A stretch of DNA of 64,000 nt from Microbacterium galbinum (lineage in GTDB: Bacteria; Actinomycetota; Actinomycetes; Actinomycetales; Microbacteriaceae), in the NCBI RefSeq assembly GCF_023091225.1, contig NZ_JAHWXM010000001.1, forward strand, positions 310,001 to 374,000, written 5' to 3'. Position numbers and translations under genes: made by a program. The notes under the pieces were generated by a model that ran no database searches, had not been told where the DNA came from, and saw only the letters and a list, made by a program, of their open reading frames with translations. Numbering within the stretch: the stretch's first letter is position 1; each line of letters starts with the position of its first letter. This document shows positions 26,086 through 35,413 of the stretch, one piece after another.

Positions 26086-27006
26086 ATGAGCGTCTCGAGC
26101 ATCGGCATCGTGTGGAATCCGTCCAAGATCGACGGAGACGAGGTGCGCGCCGCGGTCGACGAGGTCTTCGGAACGGATGCCCCGATCCGGTGGTGGGAGA
26201 CGAGCATCGACGATCCGGGGCGCGGGATGGCCGCGGAGGCCGTCGCGGACGGGTGCGAGGTGGTCGTAGCGGTGGGCGGTGACGGGACGGTCCGTGCCGT
26301 CGCTGAAGCCCTGGCCGGCACGGAGGTCGCTCTGGGGATCGTTCCGCAGGGGACCGGCAACCTGCTCGCTCGCAACCTCGGAGTGCCGCTGACCGGTATG
26401 GTCGCGGCCCTCGAGCGCGTGCGCGATGCCACTCCGCAGCACATCGACCTGGGCTGGGTGGAGTTCAACGGCGAGACTCGCGCGTTCGCCGTCATGGTGG
26501 GGTTCGGGATCGATGCGCAGATGCTGGTCGAGACGAACGACGACCTCAAGGACCGGGCGGGATGGCTCGCGTACGTCGAAGCCATGGGGCGCGCGCTGGC
26601 GGGCACCGAGATGACCGACATCACCGTGACCGTGGATGATCGCGAACCCGAGGAGGTGCGCGGGCACACGATGCTCATCGGCAACTGCGGCATGCTCCAG
26701 GGCGGACTCCGCCTGCTCCCCGATGCGCAGCTCGACGACGGGTTGCTCGACATCCTCCTCATCAGCTCGGAGGGCGCGCTCCAGTGGATGAACACCCTGC
26801 GTTCGGTGGTATGGGACAACGGCATCCGGCGGCTGCTCACCGGTGGCGACGAGGCGGTCAGCACCGATTCGGCGCAGCATCTCGCCGTCGAGAGGATCGC
26901 GGTCTCGCTCGCCCAGCCGCTCGTCTTCGAGATCGACGGTGAGGAGATGGGCGAGATCACTCAGTTCGCGGTGCGGGTGCAGCCGGGCGCTCTCACGGTG
27001 CGGTGA
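26086..27006 (+). CDS. Diacylglycerol kinase-family lipid kinase
   Basis: 306 residues. The catalytic-domain signature VAVGGDGTVRAVAEAL has GGDGT at 64-68, and PQGTGNLLARNLG follows. Family members phosphorylate diacylglycerol or similar lipids with ATP at the membrane; the exact lipid cannot be told from sequence. The C-terminal beta-sandwich domain is complete. The last 14 bases overlap the convergent transporter gene. Confidence 0.9.
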   Translation: MSVSSIGIVWNPSKIDGDEVRAAVDEVFGTDAPIRWWETSIDDPGRGMAAEAVADGCEVVVAVGGDGTVRAVAEALAGTEVALGIVPQGTGNLLARNLGVPLTGMVAALERVRDATPQHIDLGWVEFNGETRAFAVMVGFGIDAQMLVETNDDLKDRAGWLAYVEAMGRALAGTEMTDITVTVDDREPEEVRGHTMLIGNCGMLQGGLRLLPDAQLDDGLLDILLISSEGALQWMNTLRSVVWDNGIRRLLTGGDEAVSTDSAQHLAVERIAVSLAQPLVFEIDGEEMGEITQFAVRVQPGALTVR

Positions 27007-28150
27007 GCGCCGGCGGCACCTGCTTGCGGTCCTGAGCGGGGAACACGACCTTCTGCACGATGATGATGATGCTCGCCGCCACGGGGATCGCGACCAGGGC
27101 TCCGAGGATACCGCCGAGCGCACCGCCGGCGACGGCGGCGATCACGACGAGCGCGCCGGGGACGGCGACGGCCTTGTTCATGATGCGCGGGGAGAGCACG
27201 TAGGCCTCGACCTGCATGTACACCAGGTAGTAGATGATGGCGATGAGCGCGGTCACGGGGCTGATGAACAGGCAGATCAGCGAGTTGATGATCGACGCGG
27301 CCAGGGTGCCCACCAGCGGGATCATCGATCCGATGAAGGCGATGAGGGCGAGCAGTGCCGGCACTGGCGCACCGATGATGCTGAGGAAGATCAGGCTCAG
27401 GATGCCGTTGACGAGGGCGAGGCTCGCCTGACCCATGACGTAGCGCCCGACGGCGCCGGAGACGTCTTCCAGCAGGCCGCTGAACGTGTCGCGCTGGTAG
27501 GCGGGCACGAAGCGCGTCGCGACCTTCTTCATGCTGCGCAGCGAGGCCATGAAGTAGAGGGTGAGGATGAGCACGATCGTCACGCCCGTGAAGCCGCCGG
27601 CGATACCCGCGCCGACCGCGAACACCCCGCCGCTGATGTTGAGGATGTTGCCGGGATCCTGCACGAAGCTCAGAACCCCCTGGGCCGCGTCTTCGAACGT
27701 CGATCCGAACTGCGCCGTCACGTCCTTGAACCAGGCGCTGGCCATGAAGTCCTCGACCATCTGCGGGCCGTCGTTGACGAGGTTGGTGATCTGCTCCACG
27801 AGGATCGGGACGATCGCGAGGATGATGCCCGCGAAGGCGAGCACCACGACGGCGACGACGATCGCGACGGCGGCGGGCCGCGGGAGCTTGCGCTCGATGA
27901 ACGAGACGATGGGGTCGAGTCCGAGGGCGAGGAAGATCGCGACGCCGATGTAGACGAACACCGTCGCCAGCTGACCGACCATCCCGCCGATCGCGAGGGC
28001 CACCAGAACGCCGAGTGCGCCGAGCAGTCCGAACATGAAGGGATTCGTGCGGGCCGCGGCCGTGACCGAGCTGACCTGCCGCGAGGTGCGGCCCGTCGCG
28101 GGGCCCGATTCGATGGTCTCGGTCCTCGTGACTGATTTCCTGCGGCGCAT
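26993..28150 (-). CDS. AI-2E family transporter
   Basis: 385 residues with about eight membrane helices, in the TqsA/YhhT (AI-2E) arrangement: two N-terminal helices, a long amphipathic region around 125-200, then the conserved helices with FIGSMIPLVGTLAA and the final GGILGALVAIPVA. Members export signalling molecules or exchange Na+/H+; the substrate here is unknown. The N-terminal 30 residues are charged and cytoplasmic. It overlaps the lipid kinase gene tail to tail. Confidence 0.88.
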   Translation of the reverse strand: MRRRKSVTRTETIESGPATGRTSRQVSSVTAAARTNPFMFGLLGALGVLVALAIGGMVGQLATVFVYIGVAIFLALGLDPIVSFIERKLPRPAAVAIVVAVVVLAFAGIILAIVPILVEQITNLVNDGPQMVEDFMASAWFKDVTAQFGSTFEDAAQGVLSFVQDPGNILNISGGVFAVGAGIAGGFTGVTIVLILTLYFMASLRSMKKVATRFVPAYQRDTFSGLLEDVSGAVGRYVMGQASLALVNGILSLIFLSIIGAPVPALLALIAFIGSMIPLVGTLAASIINSLICLFISPVTALIAIIYYLVYMQVEAYVLSPRIMNKAVAVPGALVVIAAVAGGALGGILGALVAIPVAASIIIIVQKVVFPAQDRKQVPPALTAP

Positions 28151-28261
28151 GATGGATCCCCTCGTAGTGCAGACCTCTCAGTTGACCACCGCGTCCGACC
28201 CGGGTCAAGCAAGGACACGCGGGCTTGCGCGGGCCACTGTTCTGTGCCTGTGAATGGCGGG

Positions 28262-28888
28262 TCAGCGCAGGATGCCGCGGTGCCGGGCTTCCGATACCGC
28301 GGCCGTGCGCGACGTCGCGTCGAGCTTCGTGTAGATGTGCGCGAGATGCGACTTGACCGTCGTCTCACTCACGAAGAGCTCGCTCGCGATCTCGGTGTTG
28401 GTGCGGCCGGCTTCGACGAGTTCGAGCACCTGGATCTCGCGCGCGCTCAGGCTCGCCTTCGGGGCGCGCATCCGCTGCAGCAGCCGTGTGGCGATCACGG
28501 GCGCGAGTGCGCTCTCCCCGGCCGCGGCCGCACGGACCGCCGCGGAGAGCTCATGCGGCGGCGCGTCCTTCAGCAGGTAGCCGCTCGCGCCCGCCTCCAC
28601 CGCTCCGAGGATGTCGGCGTCGGAGTCGTAGTTCGTGAGGACGAGCACGTAGGGCGGTGCGTCGAGTGCCCGGATCCTCCGCGTGGCCTCGGCACCGGAT
28701 CCGGCCGTTCCCGCGCCGAACTGCAGATCCATGAGCACGACATCGGGGTTCGCGCGTTCCGCGACGGCGACGGCCTCGTCGGGGGTCGAGGCTTCCGCTA
28801 TGACCTCGATGTCGTCGTCGAGAGCGAACAGGGCGACCAGTCCGGCGCGGACGATGGGATGGTCGTCGACGACCAGGAGCCGGATCAT
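28262..28888 (-). CDS. NarL/LuxR-family response regulator
   Basis: 208 residues. Receiver domain 1-120 with acidic pocket D8/D9, phosphorylation site D54 (VVLMDLQFG) and K104-type LLKDAPP; C-terminal LuxR helix-turn-helix with LSAREIQVLELVEAGRTNTE and SETTVKSHLAHIYTKL. It overlaps the kinase gene by ATGA, so the two are one operon. It likely regulates the divergent ABC transporter genes. Confidence 0.93.
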   Translation of the reverse strand: MIRLLVVDDHPIVRAGLVALFALDDDIEVIAEASTPDEAVAVAERANPDVVLMDLQFGAGTAGSGAEATRRIRALDAPPYVLVLTNYDSDADILGAVEAGASGYLLKDAPPHELSAAVRAAAAGESALAPVIATRLLQRMRAPKASLSAREIQVLELVEAGRTNTEIASELFVSETTVKSHLAHIYTKLDATSRTAAVSEARHRGILR

Positions 28889-30066
28889 GCGCGGCCCTCG
28901 AGAGCCAAGGAGACGCGCAGCGTGGTCCCCGTACCCGGGAGGGAACGGACGTCGAGGGTGCCGCCGAGCTGATCCACGCGCTCGCGCGTCGCGCGCAGTC
29001 CGAACGAGTCCGAACGGGCGGGGCGGTCGGCGTCCAGGCCGGCGTCGAACCCGCGGCCGTCGTCGGAGATCACGAACTCCAGGTCGCCGGGATTCAGGGT
29101 GAGGGCGATCGTCGCGGTGCGCGCATCGGCGTGCTGCACGACGTTCGACATCGCTCCCTGGGCGATCCGCAGCAGCGCGGTCTGCACGTGCATGGGGAGA
29201 TCGACCGCCTCCGAGACGCGCACGTCGACGTCGAGTCCCTGCGTCGACCAGTGGTCGTCGGCCAGACGGCGGAGGGCCCCCGCGAGACCGTGGTCATCGA
29301 GGTCCGGGGGAGCGAGTTCGCGGATGAAGCGGCGCGCCTCGCCGAGGTTGTCTGCGGCGGTCTCACGGGCGAGGCGGATGTGCTCGATCCCCGGGCGCTC
29401 CGGATCCGTCCGCTCGGCGGCATGGAGCAGCATCTGGATGCTCGACAGCCCCTGCGCGAGCGTGTCGTGGATCTCCCGTGCGAGACGTGCGCGCTCCGCC
29501 AGCACTCCCGACTCGTGCTCGGTGGTCGCCAATCGGTCGCGGGTCGCGAGCAGTTCGCGCATGAGATCTTCCCGCTGCCGTGCCTCCTGAGCGAGGGCTT
29601 CGTAGCCGAGGCCGATCAGCAGGGCGACGCCGGCGCCGACGAGGGGCCCCACGACCCCGCCGACGGTCCATCCGCTGTGAAGACCGAGCGTGCAGATCGC
29701 CACCCCGGTCGCCAGGAGCAGGGCGAGCGTGCCCCATCGGCGCCCGAGCACGTGCAGGTAGAGGAAGAACAGGGGGAAGACCAGATACGCGGCCTCGGCG
29801 GTGAGGAAGACCAGGAGCACCCATTCGACGCTGACCGCCGCGAGCCACACACCCGTGAGCCAGCTCGAGCGAGAGGTCGAGCGAGCCAGCGCAGCCCCGC
29901 ACCCGTATGTCGCCAGAAGCGCGACGGTGAGGGCGATCGCGGGGATGCTCGTCGGGGTCGGAGCGAGGAAGGCCCGCACGATGACGAGTCCGCACAGCGC
30001 GACGAACAGCAGGTGCAATCCCGTCCGCAACCCCGTGAAAACGGGCGTGAGCGGGGTGTGGGCCAT
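28885..30066 (-). CDS. Sensor histidine kinase (HisKA_3 type)
   Basis: 393 residues. Five to six N-terminal membrane helices (about 15-160) with almost no extracellular loop, then a coiled coil and a HisKA_3 domain with the phospho-acceptor H200 in LAREIHDTLAQGLSSIQ, and an ATPase domain with SDDGRGFD. Intramembrane-sensing kinases of this shape often detect membrane-active compounds and control nearby ABC exporters, as is the arrangement here. TAGGAT (30079-30074) lies 7 bases before the ATG. Confidence 0.92.
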   Translation of the reverse strand: MAHTPLTPVFTGLRTGLHLLFVALCGLVIVRAFLAPTPTSIPAIALTVALLATYGCGAALARSTSRSSWLTGVWLAAVSVEWVLLVFLTAEAAYLVFPLFFLYLHVLGRRWGTLALLLATGVAICTLGLHSGWTVGGVVGPLVGAGVALLIGLGYEALAQEARQREDLMRELLATRDRLATTEHESGVLAERARLAREIHDTLAQGLSSIQMLLHAAERTDPERPGIEHIRLARETAADNLGEARRFIRELAPPDLDDHGLAGALRRLADDHWSTQGLDVDVRVSEAVDLPMHVQTALLRIAQGAMSNVVQHADARTATIALTLNPGDLEFVISDDGRGFDAGLDADRPARSDSFGLRATRERVDQLGGTLDVRSLPGTGTTLRVSLALEGRA

Positions 30067-30099
30067 GCCTCGAATCCTACGCTTCGGGGTGCGCACCGC

Positions 30100-30117
30100 A
30101 TCGTCCGAAAGGACGAT
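30100..30117. promoter_or_regulatory. Dyad between the two-component operon and the ABC transporter
   Basis: ATCGTCC (30100-30106), GAAA, GGACGAT (30111-30117). It sits just upstream of the kinase -10 element, in the only gap between the divergent operons, and is the best candidate site for the NarL-type regulator. Confidence 0.4.
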
Positions 30118-30229
30118 TCCGTCCCCCACCGAACGGCCGGTCAGGACCATGCACACGGCCGATGAGCGCGGACCCCCGAGACAGGAGAGTGGAAGCGTCG
30201 TCATTCCGACGACAGGAGAGGAACCCCGC

Positions 30230-31297
30230 ATGTACATCGCCCTCCGCGACCTGCGCTTCGCCCGCGGACGATTCGTCCTGATCGGCACCGTCGTCGCGCT
30301 CATCACCGTCCTGGTCGGATTCCTCAGCGGACTGACCGGCGGCCTCGCGGTCCAGAACATCTCCGCCGTGGTCGGCATCCCCGGGGACCGCGTGGTCTTC
30401 GTCGATCCCGGTGCCGACGACGGCCCGAGCTTCGCCGAGTCACGAGTGACCGCGGAGCAGGCATCCGAGTGGGAATCCACCGCCGGTGTCGAATCCGTGC
30501 ACCCCCTCGGCATCAGTCAGACCAGAGCGGAGTCGGAAGACACCGTCGCATCGATCGCCGTCTTCGGCGTGCAGCCCGACTTCGCACCGCAGTCGCCGGT
30601 CGCCTCCGGAGAGCTCGTGCTCTCGCGTCCCGCAGCGGACGAGCTCGGCGCGCACCTCGGCGACCCGGTAACGATCGCGGGCACCGCGTACACGGTCGTG
30701 GGTATCGGGGGAGACGACTGGTACAGTCACACGCCCGTCGTGCGGATGACCCTCGCGGATTGGCAGGCGTACGCGGAAGCGACCGGTGATCCGGATGCCT
30801 TCGCCACGGTGCTCGCGGTCACCGGTTCACCCGAGTGGGACGCGGCGGACAGCCGGATCGGCACTCGATCGACGACCATCGTCGGCTCTCTGACGGCGCT
30901 GAGCGCCTTCCGTTCGGAGATCGGGTCCCTGCTCCTCATGGTCGCGATGCTCTTCGGCATCTCGGCGCTGGTCATCGGCGCGTTCTTCACCGTGTGGACG
31001 ATGCAGCGCACACCCGACATCGCGATCCTGAAGGCCCTCGGCGCCCGCACCTCGGTGCTCGTGCGCGATGCGCTCGGACAGGCGGCGCTGGTGCTCGTGG
31101 TGGGCATCGGCGCCGGGATCGGCGTCGTGTCGATCCTCGGGGCTCTTGCGGGTGCCGCGCTGCCGTTCCTCCTGAGTCCGCTCACCACCGTGCTTCCGGC
31201 CGTGCTCATGATCGTTCTCGGTCTCGCCGGCGCCGCGTTCGCCCTCCGTTCCGTCACCTCCGCCGACCCCCTCACCGCACTTGGGAGCAACCGATGA
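30230..31297 (+). CDS. ABC transporter permease (FtsX/MacB type)
   Basis: 355 residues. One N-terminal helix (about 17-39), an extracytoplasmic domain of about 200 residues, then three helices (about 240-265, 285-310, 320-340): the FtsX/MacB four-helix layout used by mechanotransmission-type exporters. ATG 30230 lies downstream of GACAGGAGAGGA. The stop overlaps the ATPase gene by ATGA. Divergent from the two-component genes, which suggests an envelope-stress or peptide-efflux role. Confidence 0.9.
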   Translation: MYIALRDLRFARGRFVLIGTVVALITVLVGFLSGLTGGLAVQNISAVVGIPGDRVVFVDPGADDGPSFAESRVTAEQASEWESTAGVESVHPLGISQTRAESEDTVASIAVFGVQPDFAPQSPVASGELVLSRPAADELGAHLGDPVTIAGTAYTVVGIGGDDWYSHTPVVRMTLADWQAYAEATGDPDAFATVLAVTGSPEWDAADSRIGTRSTTIVGSLTALSAFRSEIGSLLLMVAMLFGISALVIGAFFTVWTMQRTPDIAILKALGARTSVLVRDALGQAALVLVVGIGAGIGVVSILGALAGAALPFLLSPLTTVLPAVLMIVLGLAGAAFALRSVTSADPLTALGSNR

Positions 31298-31989
31298 TCC
31301 GCCTCGAAGACATCACCCTCACCTTCCCAGACGGAAGTGATCGCATCACCGCCGTCGACCACGTCACGCTCTCGTCGTCCCCGGGCGAGGTGACGGCGAT
31401 CACCGGGCCGAGCGGCTCGGGCAAGTCGAGCCTGCTGGCGGTCGCGGCCACGCTGATCCGGCCGGACTCCGGTCGTGTCGTGATCGACGGCGTCGATGCC
31501 ACGACCCTGACGGCAGATCGGGCGTCCGAACTGCGCCGCACGTCCATCGGGATCGTCTTCCAGCAATCGAATCTTCTCCCGTCCCTGACCGCTCACGAGC
31601 AACTCGTGGTCATGAACGAGCTCGGTGGCGATCGTCCGCGGCGACGCCGTGCGGCCACGACCCGACGTGCCGAATCGCTCCTCAGGGATGTCGGCCTCGC
31701 GGAGCACCTCGACAAGCGTCCGCACCAGCTCTCGGGAGGACAGCGTCAGCGCGTGAACATCGCGCGTGCGCTGATGAACGAACCGAGCGTGCTCCTCATC
31801 GACGAACCGACCAGCGCACTCGACCAGGAGCGCGGCGCGAGCATCATCGACCTCCTGCTGCGTCTGACCGACGAGCGGCGCACGTCGACGCTGCTCGTCA
31901 CCCACGATCTCGTCCATCTGCCACGGATGCACTCCGTGGTCCAGCTCGTCGACGGACGTATCGATCACCCGGCCGCGGTCACGCGCTGA
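31294..31989 (+). CDS. ABC transporter ATP-binding protein (MacB/LolD type)
   Basis: 231 residues with complete ABC motifs: Walker A GPSGSGKSS at 39-47, Q-loop VFQQSNLLPSLTAHE, signature LSGGQRQR, Walker B VLLIDEPTSALD, and the switch histidine in LLVTHD. It powers the adjacent FtsX-type permease, with which its gene overlaps. Family members move lipoproteins, peptides or toxins, or transmit force to periplasmic partners. Confidence 0.93.
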   Translation: MIRLEDITLTFPDGSDRITAVDHVTLSSSPGEVTAITGPSGSGKSSLLAVAATLIRPDSGRVVIDGVDATTLTADRASELRRTSIGIVFQQSNLLPSLTAHEQLVVMNELGGDRPRRRRAATTRRAESLLRDVGLAEHLDKRPHQLSGGQRQRVNIARALMNEPSVLLIDEPTSALDQERGASIIDLLLRLTDERRTSTLLVTHDLVHLPRMHSVVQLVDGRIDHPAAVTR

Positions 31990-32031
31990 CTGGCTCTTGC
32001 GCACTCCCGTCCCGCGACGCACCATCGGAGC

Positions 32032-32370
32032 ATGACCAAGTACCTGATCTCGTTCCCCGCCGAAGCGATGGATCTGACGGAGGAGGAGTTCCCGGAAGTC
32101 GTCGAGACCTCGCACGCCGTGATCGACGAGGCCAAGGCCGCGGGCGTCTACGTCTTCGGCGGCGGGATCGACGAGGACGTGGCTCCGGTGCTCGTGACCG
32201 GTCGCGGTGCCGTGAGCGACGAGACGTACCCCGGGTCGCGGATCACCGGAGGATTCCTCGTCCTCGAGCTGCCCACGCGAGCGGATGCCGTCGACTGGGC
32301 GTCGCGCGTCGCGCACGCATGCCGGTGCCCTCAGGAGCTCCGGGAGTTCGGGTACGACCCGGCGAGCTGA
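32032..32370 (+). CDS. YciI-like family protein
   Basis: 112 residues, compact alpha/beta. The pattern HAVIDEAKAAGVYVFGGGID and GGFLVLELPTRADAVDWASR resembles YciI/DGPF-type proteins, a ferredoxin-like fold often near ECF sigma factors. No ECF sigma factor is present here. The function is unknown; family assignment is moderate. Confidence 0.65.
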   Translation: MTKYLISFPAEAMDLTEEEFPEVVETSHAVIDEAKAAGVYVFGGGIDEDVAPVLVTGRGAVSDETYPGSRITGGFLVLELPTRADAVDWASRVAHACRCPQELREFGYDPAS

Positions 32371-32403
32371 CCAGCCTCGGCCCGGGCGTGACAGGCTGGG
32401 ACC

Positions 32404-33342
32404 ATGAACTCCGCGGTCGATCCCCTCTCCTACGATCTCGACGGCGTGCGCGACCGGGCGCTGCGCGAGCGAGGGGGCGCCGTCGACGACAGCATCCCGG
32501 AACTCGCCGATGCCGACCCCGACCTGTTGGGCATCGCGCTCCTCACGCTCGACGGCGAGACGAGGGCGACCGCTCAGGCCAACGTGCAGATCAGCATCCA
32601 ATCCGCCGTCAAGCCGTTCCTCTTCGCCCTGGCGCTCCAGGACCATGGACCCGCGGCTCTCGACCGTCTGGGCATCGAGCCGACGGGGGAGGCCTTCGAC
32701 GCGATCAAGCTGGAGAGCGGCACCGGCCGCCCGCCCAACCCGATGGTCAACGCCGGGGCGCTGCTCACCTCGGCGCTGGTGGACGGCGCGGATGCCGCCG
32801 CCAGGAGTCGACGGATCCTCGCGGGACTGTCGGCTTTCGCGGGTCGTGACCTGAGCGTCTCCGAGAGCGTCGCCGAGAGCGAGCACCTGCTCGGTGATCG
32901 CAATCACGCGCTCGCTCACCTGATGCGCTCGGAGGGCACGCTGCAGGTCGGCGCCGACGAGGCGGTCGCCGTCTACGCCCGCGCGTGCGCCGTTCTCGTC
33001 GACGCGCGCGACCTGGCGGCCATGGGCGCCACGCTCGCCGCCGGAGGGCGGAACCCCCTCACCGGCGTCGAGGTCGTGGGGGCGGACGTGGCACGCGACG
33101 TCGTCTCGGTCATGGCGACCTGCGGCGTGTACGACGGGTCGGGGAGGTGGATGCGCCAGGTCGGTGTGCCGGCGAAGTCGAGCGTGTCCGGCGCGATCGT
33201 CCTCGCGGTGCCGGCGGCGCTGGGAGCGGCCGTGGTGAGTCCGCCACTCGACGAGCAGGGGACCAGCGTGCGCGGACATCACGTGAGCGAGGTCCTGAGC
33301 CGGGAGCTCGGCCTCCACGCGTTCGCGATGCCGCGCGGGTGA
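32404..33342 (+). CDS. glsA: Glutaminase
   Basis: 312 residues. Serine-dependent glutaminase A: the S-x-x-K catalytic pair is S67 and K70 (SIQSAVKP), followed by PPNPMVNAGA and the C-terminal VGVPAKSSVSGAI. It converts glutamine to glutamate and ammonium, the opposite of glnA, with which it shares a bidirectional terminator. CAGGCT (32392-32397) stands 6 bases before the ATG, so the mRNA may be leaderless. Two STAS-like or other extra domains seen in some family members are absent. Confidence 0.92.
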   Translation: MNSAVDPLSYDLDGVRDRALRERGGAVDDSIPELADADPDLLGIALLTLDGETRATAQANVQISIQSAVKPFLFALALQDHGPAALDRLGIEPTGEAFDAIKLESGTGRPPNPMVNAGALLTSALVDGADAAARSRRILAGLSAFAGRDLSVSESVAESEHLLGDRNHALAHLMRSEGTLQVGADEAVAVYARACAVLVDARDLAAMGATLAAGGRNPLTGVEVVGADVARDVVSVMATCGVYDGSGRWMRQVGVPAKSSVSGAIVLAVPAALGAAVVSPPLDEQGTSVRGHHVSEVLSRELGLHAFAMPRG

Positions 33343-33358
33343 CGCCGCTGCAGAACGA

Positions 33359-33397
33359 AAGAGCGCCCCGCCCGGCCGAAGCCGGTGGGGCGCTCTT
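33359..33397. terminator. Bidirectional terminator between glsA and glnA
   Basis: AAGAGCGCCCC (33359-33369) pairs with GGGGCGCTCTT (33387-33397), with a GC-rich inner hairpin. Flanked by A and T runs on either side. Confidence 0.85.
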
Positions 33398-33409
33398 CTC
33401 GATCCGGGA

Positions 33410-34834
33410 TCAGACGCCGAAGTACAGCTCGTATTCGAACGGGTGCGGGCGCTGCGCCATCGGGAGGATCTCGTTCTCGTACTTATACGAGATCCAGGTC
33501 TCGATGAGCTCCTTGGTGAACACGCCGCCCTCGAGGAGGAACTGGTGGTCGGCCGCGAGAGCGTCGAGCGAGTCGAGCAGCGAGTTCGGCACCTGCGGGA
33601 TGCCCTTGGCCTCCTCGGGCGGAAGCTCGTAGAGGTCCTTGTCGACGGGCTCGTGCGGCTCGGTGCGGTTCTTGATGCCGTCGAGGCCGGCCATGAGCTG
33701 CGCGGCGAAGGCCAGGTACGGGTTACCCGAGGCATCCGGCGCGCGGAACTCGATGCGCTTGGCCTTGGGGTTGGAGCCGGTGATCGGGATGCGGATCGCG
33801 GCGGAGCGGTTGCCGGCCGAGTAGACCAGGTTGACCGGCGCCTCGAAGCCCTTGACCAGACGGTGGTAGCTGTTCAGCGTCGGGTTGGTGAAGGCGAGCA
33901 GGGCCGGCGCGTGCGCCAGGATGCCACCGATGTACCAGCGCGCGATGTCGCTGAGCTGGCCGTAGCCCGCCTCGTCGTAGAACAGCGGCTTACCGTCGTT
34001 CCAGAGCGACTGGTGCGTGTGCATGCCGGAGCCGTTGTCGCCGTAGAGCGGCTTGGGCATGAAGGTCGCGACCTTGCCCCACTCGTTGGCGGTGTTCTTG
34101 ACGATGTACTTGAACTTCAGGATGTCGTCGGCCGCGTGCACCATCGTGTCGAAGCGGTAGTTGATCTCCTGCTGACCCGCGGTGCCCACCTCGTGGTGCG
34201 AGCGCTCGAGGATGAAGCCGGCGTCGATCAGCTTGAGCGTGATGTCGTCGCGCAGGTCGGCCGTCTTGTCGACCGGGCTGACGGGGAAGTAGCCGCCCTT
34301 GTACGGGGTCTTGTTGGCGAGGTTGCCGCCCTCTTCCTCGCGACCGGTGTTCCACGCGGCCTCTTCGGAGTCGACCTTGTAGAAGCTCTCACCGGCGGTG
34401 ACGGAGTAGCGCACGTCGTCGAAGATGTAGAACTCGGCCTCGGGGGCGAAGAACGCGGTGTCGGCGATGCCGGTGGAGGCGAGGTACTTCTCGGCCTTCT
34501 TGGCGACCTGACGCGGGTCCTTCGAGTAGATCTCACCCGTGCGCGGGTTGTAGATGTCGAAGATCATCACGAGGGTGCTCGCCTCGCGGAAGGGGTCGAT
34601 GTACGCGGTGGTGACATCGGGGATGAGCTGCATGTCGGACTCGTGGATGCTGGCGAAGCCGCGGATCGAGGAGCCGTCGAACAGCTGCCCCTCGGTGAAG
34701 AACGCCTCGTCGACCGTCGATGCAGGAATGTTGAAGTGCTGCTGCACACCGGGGAGATCGGTGAAACGGATGTCAAGGAACTTGACGTCGTTCTCCTTGA
34801 TGTAGCTCAGAACCTCGGACGAATCTTTGAACAT
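33410..34834 (-). CDS. glnA: Glutamine synthetase type I
   Basis: 474 residues, full type I-beta enzyme. Visible: latch loop [50 protein letters not shown] and NRSAAIRIP. The adenylylation tyrosine is present at Y402 in [10 protein letters not shown], so activity should be set by GlnE (encoded at 23.1-26 kb). It makes glutamine from glutamate, ammonium and ATP and is the main assimilatory enzyme. A GlnR-type operator lies in the promoter region at 34895-34932. Confidence 0.97.
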   Translation of the reverse strand: MFKDSSEVLSYIKENDVKFLDIRFTDLPGVQQHFNIPASTVDEAFFTEGQLFDGSSIRGFASIHESDMQLIPDVTTAYIDPFREASTLVMIFDIYNPRTGEIYSKDPRQVAKKAEKYLASTGIADTAFFAPEAEFYIFDDVRYSVTAGESFYKVDSEEAAWNTGREEEGGNLANKTPYKGGYFPVSPVDKTADLRDDITLKLIDAGFILERSHHEVGTAGQQEINYRFDTMVHAADDILKFKYIVKNTANEWGKVATFMPKPLYGDNGSGMHTHQSLWNDGKPLFYDEAGYGQLSDIARWYIGGILAHAPALLAFTNPTLNSYHRLVKGFEAPVNLVYSAGNRSAAIRIPITGSNPKAKRIEFRAPDASGNPYLAFAAQLMAGLDGIKNRTEPHEPVDKDLYELPPEEAKGIPQVPNSLLDSLDALAADHQFLLEGGVFTKELIETWISYKYENEILPMAQRPHPFEYELYFGV

Positions 34835-34894
34835 GTACGACTCCTGTAAGACGGATCGATGGCTTCGGGGCCACTCGCAGAGTACGGTCGGGGG

Positions 34895-34932
34895 ATTTCT
34901 CCACGGTATCGACTTTGTTTCGGGCGTGTTAC
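34895..34932 (-). promoter_or_regulatory. GlnR-type operator with four half-sites upstream of glnA
   Basis: Minus strand: GTAAC (34932-34928), 6 bases, GAAAC (34921-34917), 6 bases, GATAC (34910-34906), 6 bases, GAAAT (34899-34895). The first two are perfect matches to the GlnR consensus gTnAC-n6-GaAAC, and the third and fourth each have one mismatch. All are in exact 11-bp phase, as at the Streptomyces glnA promoter. Confidence 0.8.
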
Positions 34933-34980
34933 AGCGCCTCGCCGGTCGGAGCGCATATCGGCCCTCGGTAGGCTGGGATG

Positions 34981-35409
34981 GTGACGGATGCTGTGAACGC
35001 TTACCCCGGTGAACGCCTCGGACTGCCCGCGTCGGGCACGGGGAGCGTCGGCCGCCTCGGACGACGCATCGGAGCGCTCCTGATCGATTACGTCGCGGCG
35101 ACGATCATCGCCACCGCGTTCCTCGGTTTCGACCAGTTCGCCCTGCCCGCCGAGGCGGGACTCAGCCAGTTCGGCCCGATGGCTGTGTTCGCCCTGCTGC
35201 AGATCCTCTTCATCCCCACGGCGGGAGGAAGCCCCGGGCACCGCATCCTCGGGATGCGCGTAGTGCGCCTCGACGGCGGCTGGGTGGGCCTGTGGCGACC
35301 GATCGTGCGCACGGCGCTGCTCATCGTCGTGATCCCCGCGGTGATCTTCGATGCCGACCAGCGCGGACTCCACGACAAGGTCGTGGGCACGGTGCTGATC
35401 CGCACCTGA
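34981..35409 (+). CDS. RDD family membrane protein
   Basis: 142 residues. RDD domain with three helices: [14 protein letters not shown] (the R..D motif) at about 28-41, then helices near 60-85 and 100-125, ending [13 protein letters not shown] with the conserved Asp. Function unknown, but an RDD gene beside glnA is a conserved actinobacterial arrangement. GTG 34981 is 6 bases after TAGGCT (34969-34974); the ATG at 34978 is only 3 bases away from it, so GTG is preferred as a leaderless start. Confidence 0.85.
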   Translation: MTDAVNAYPGERLGLPASGTGSVGRLGRRIGALLIDYVAATIIATAFLGFDQFALPAEAGLSQFGPMAVFALLQILFIPTAGGSPGHRILGMRVVRLDGGWVGLWRPIVRTALLIVVIPAVIFDADQRGLHDKVVGTVLIRT

Positions 35410-35413
35410 GCGG

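Noticed and set aside
20647..27123. Very long minus-strand open frame (2158 codons) over glnA2 and glnE
   Set aside because: It is an antisense shadow: high-GC third positions of the real plus-strand genes leave few stops. Its product is Arg/Asp/His-rich with no domain, while the plus strand carries full glutamine synthetase and GlnE motifs. Only the ppgK part at its end is real.
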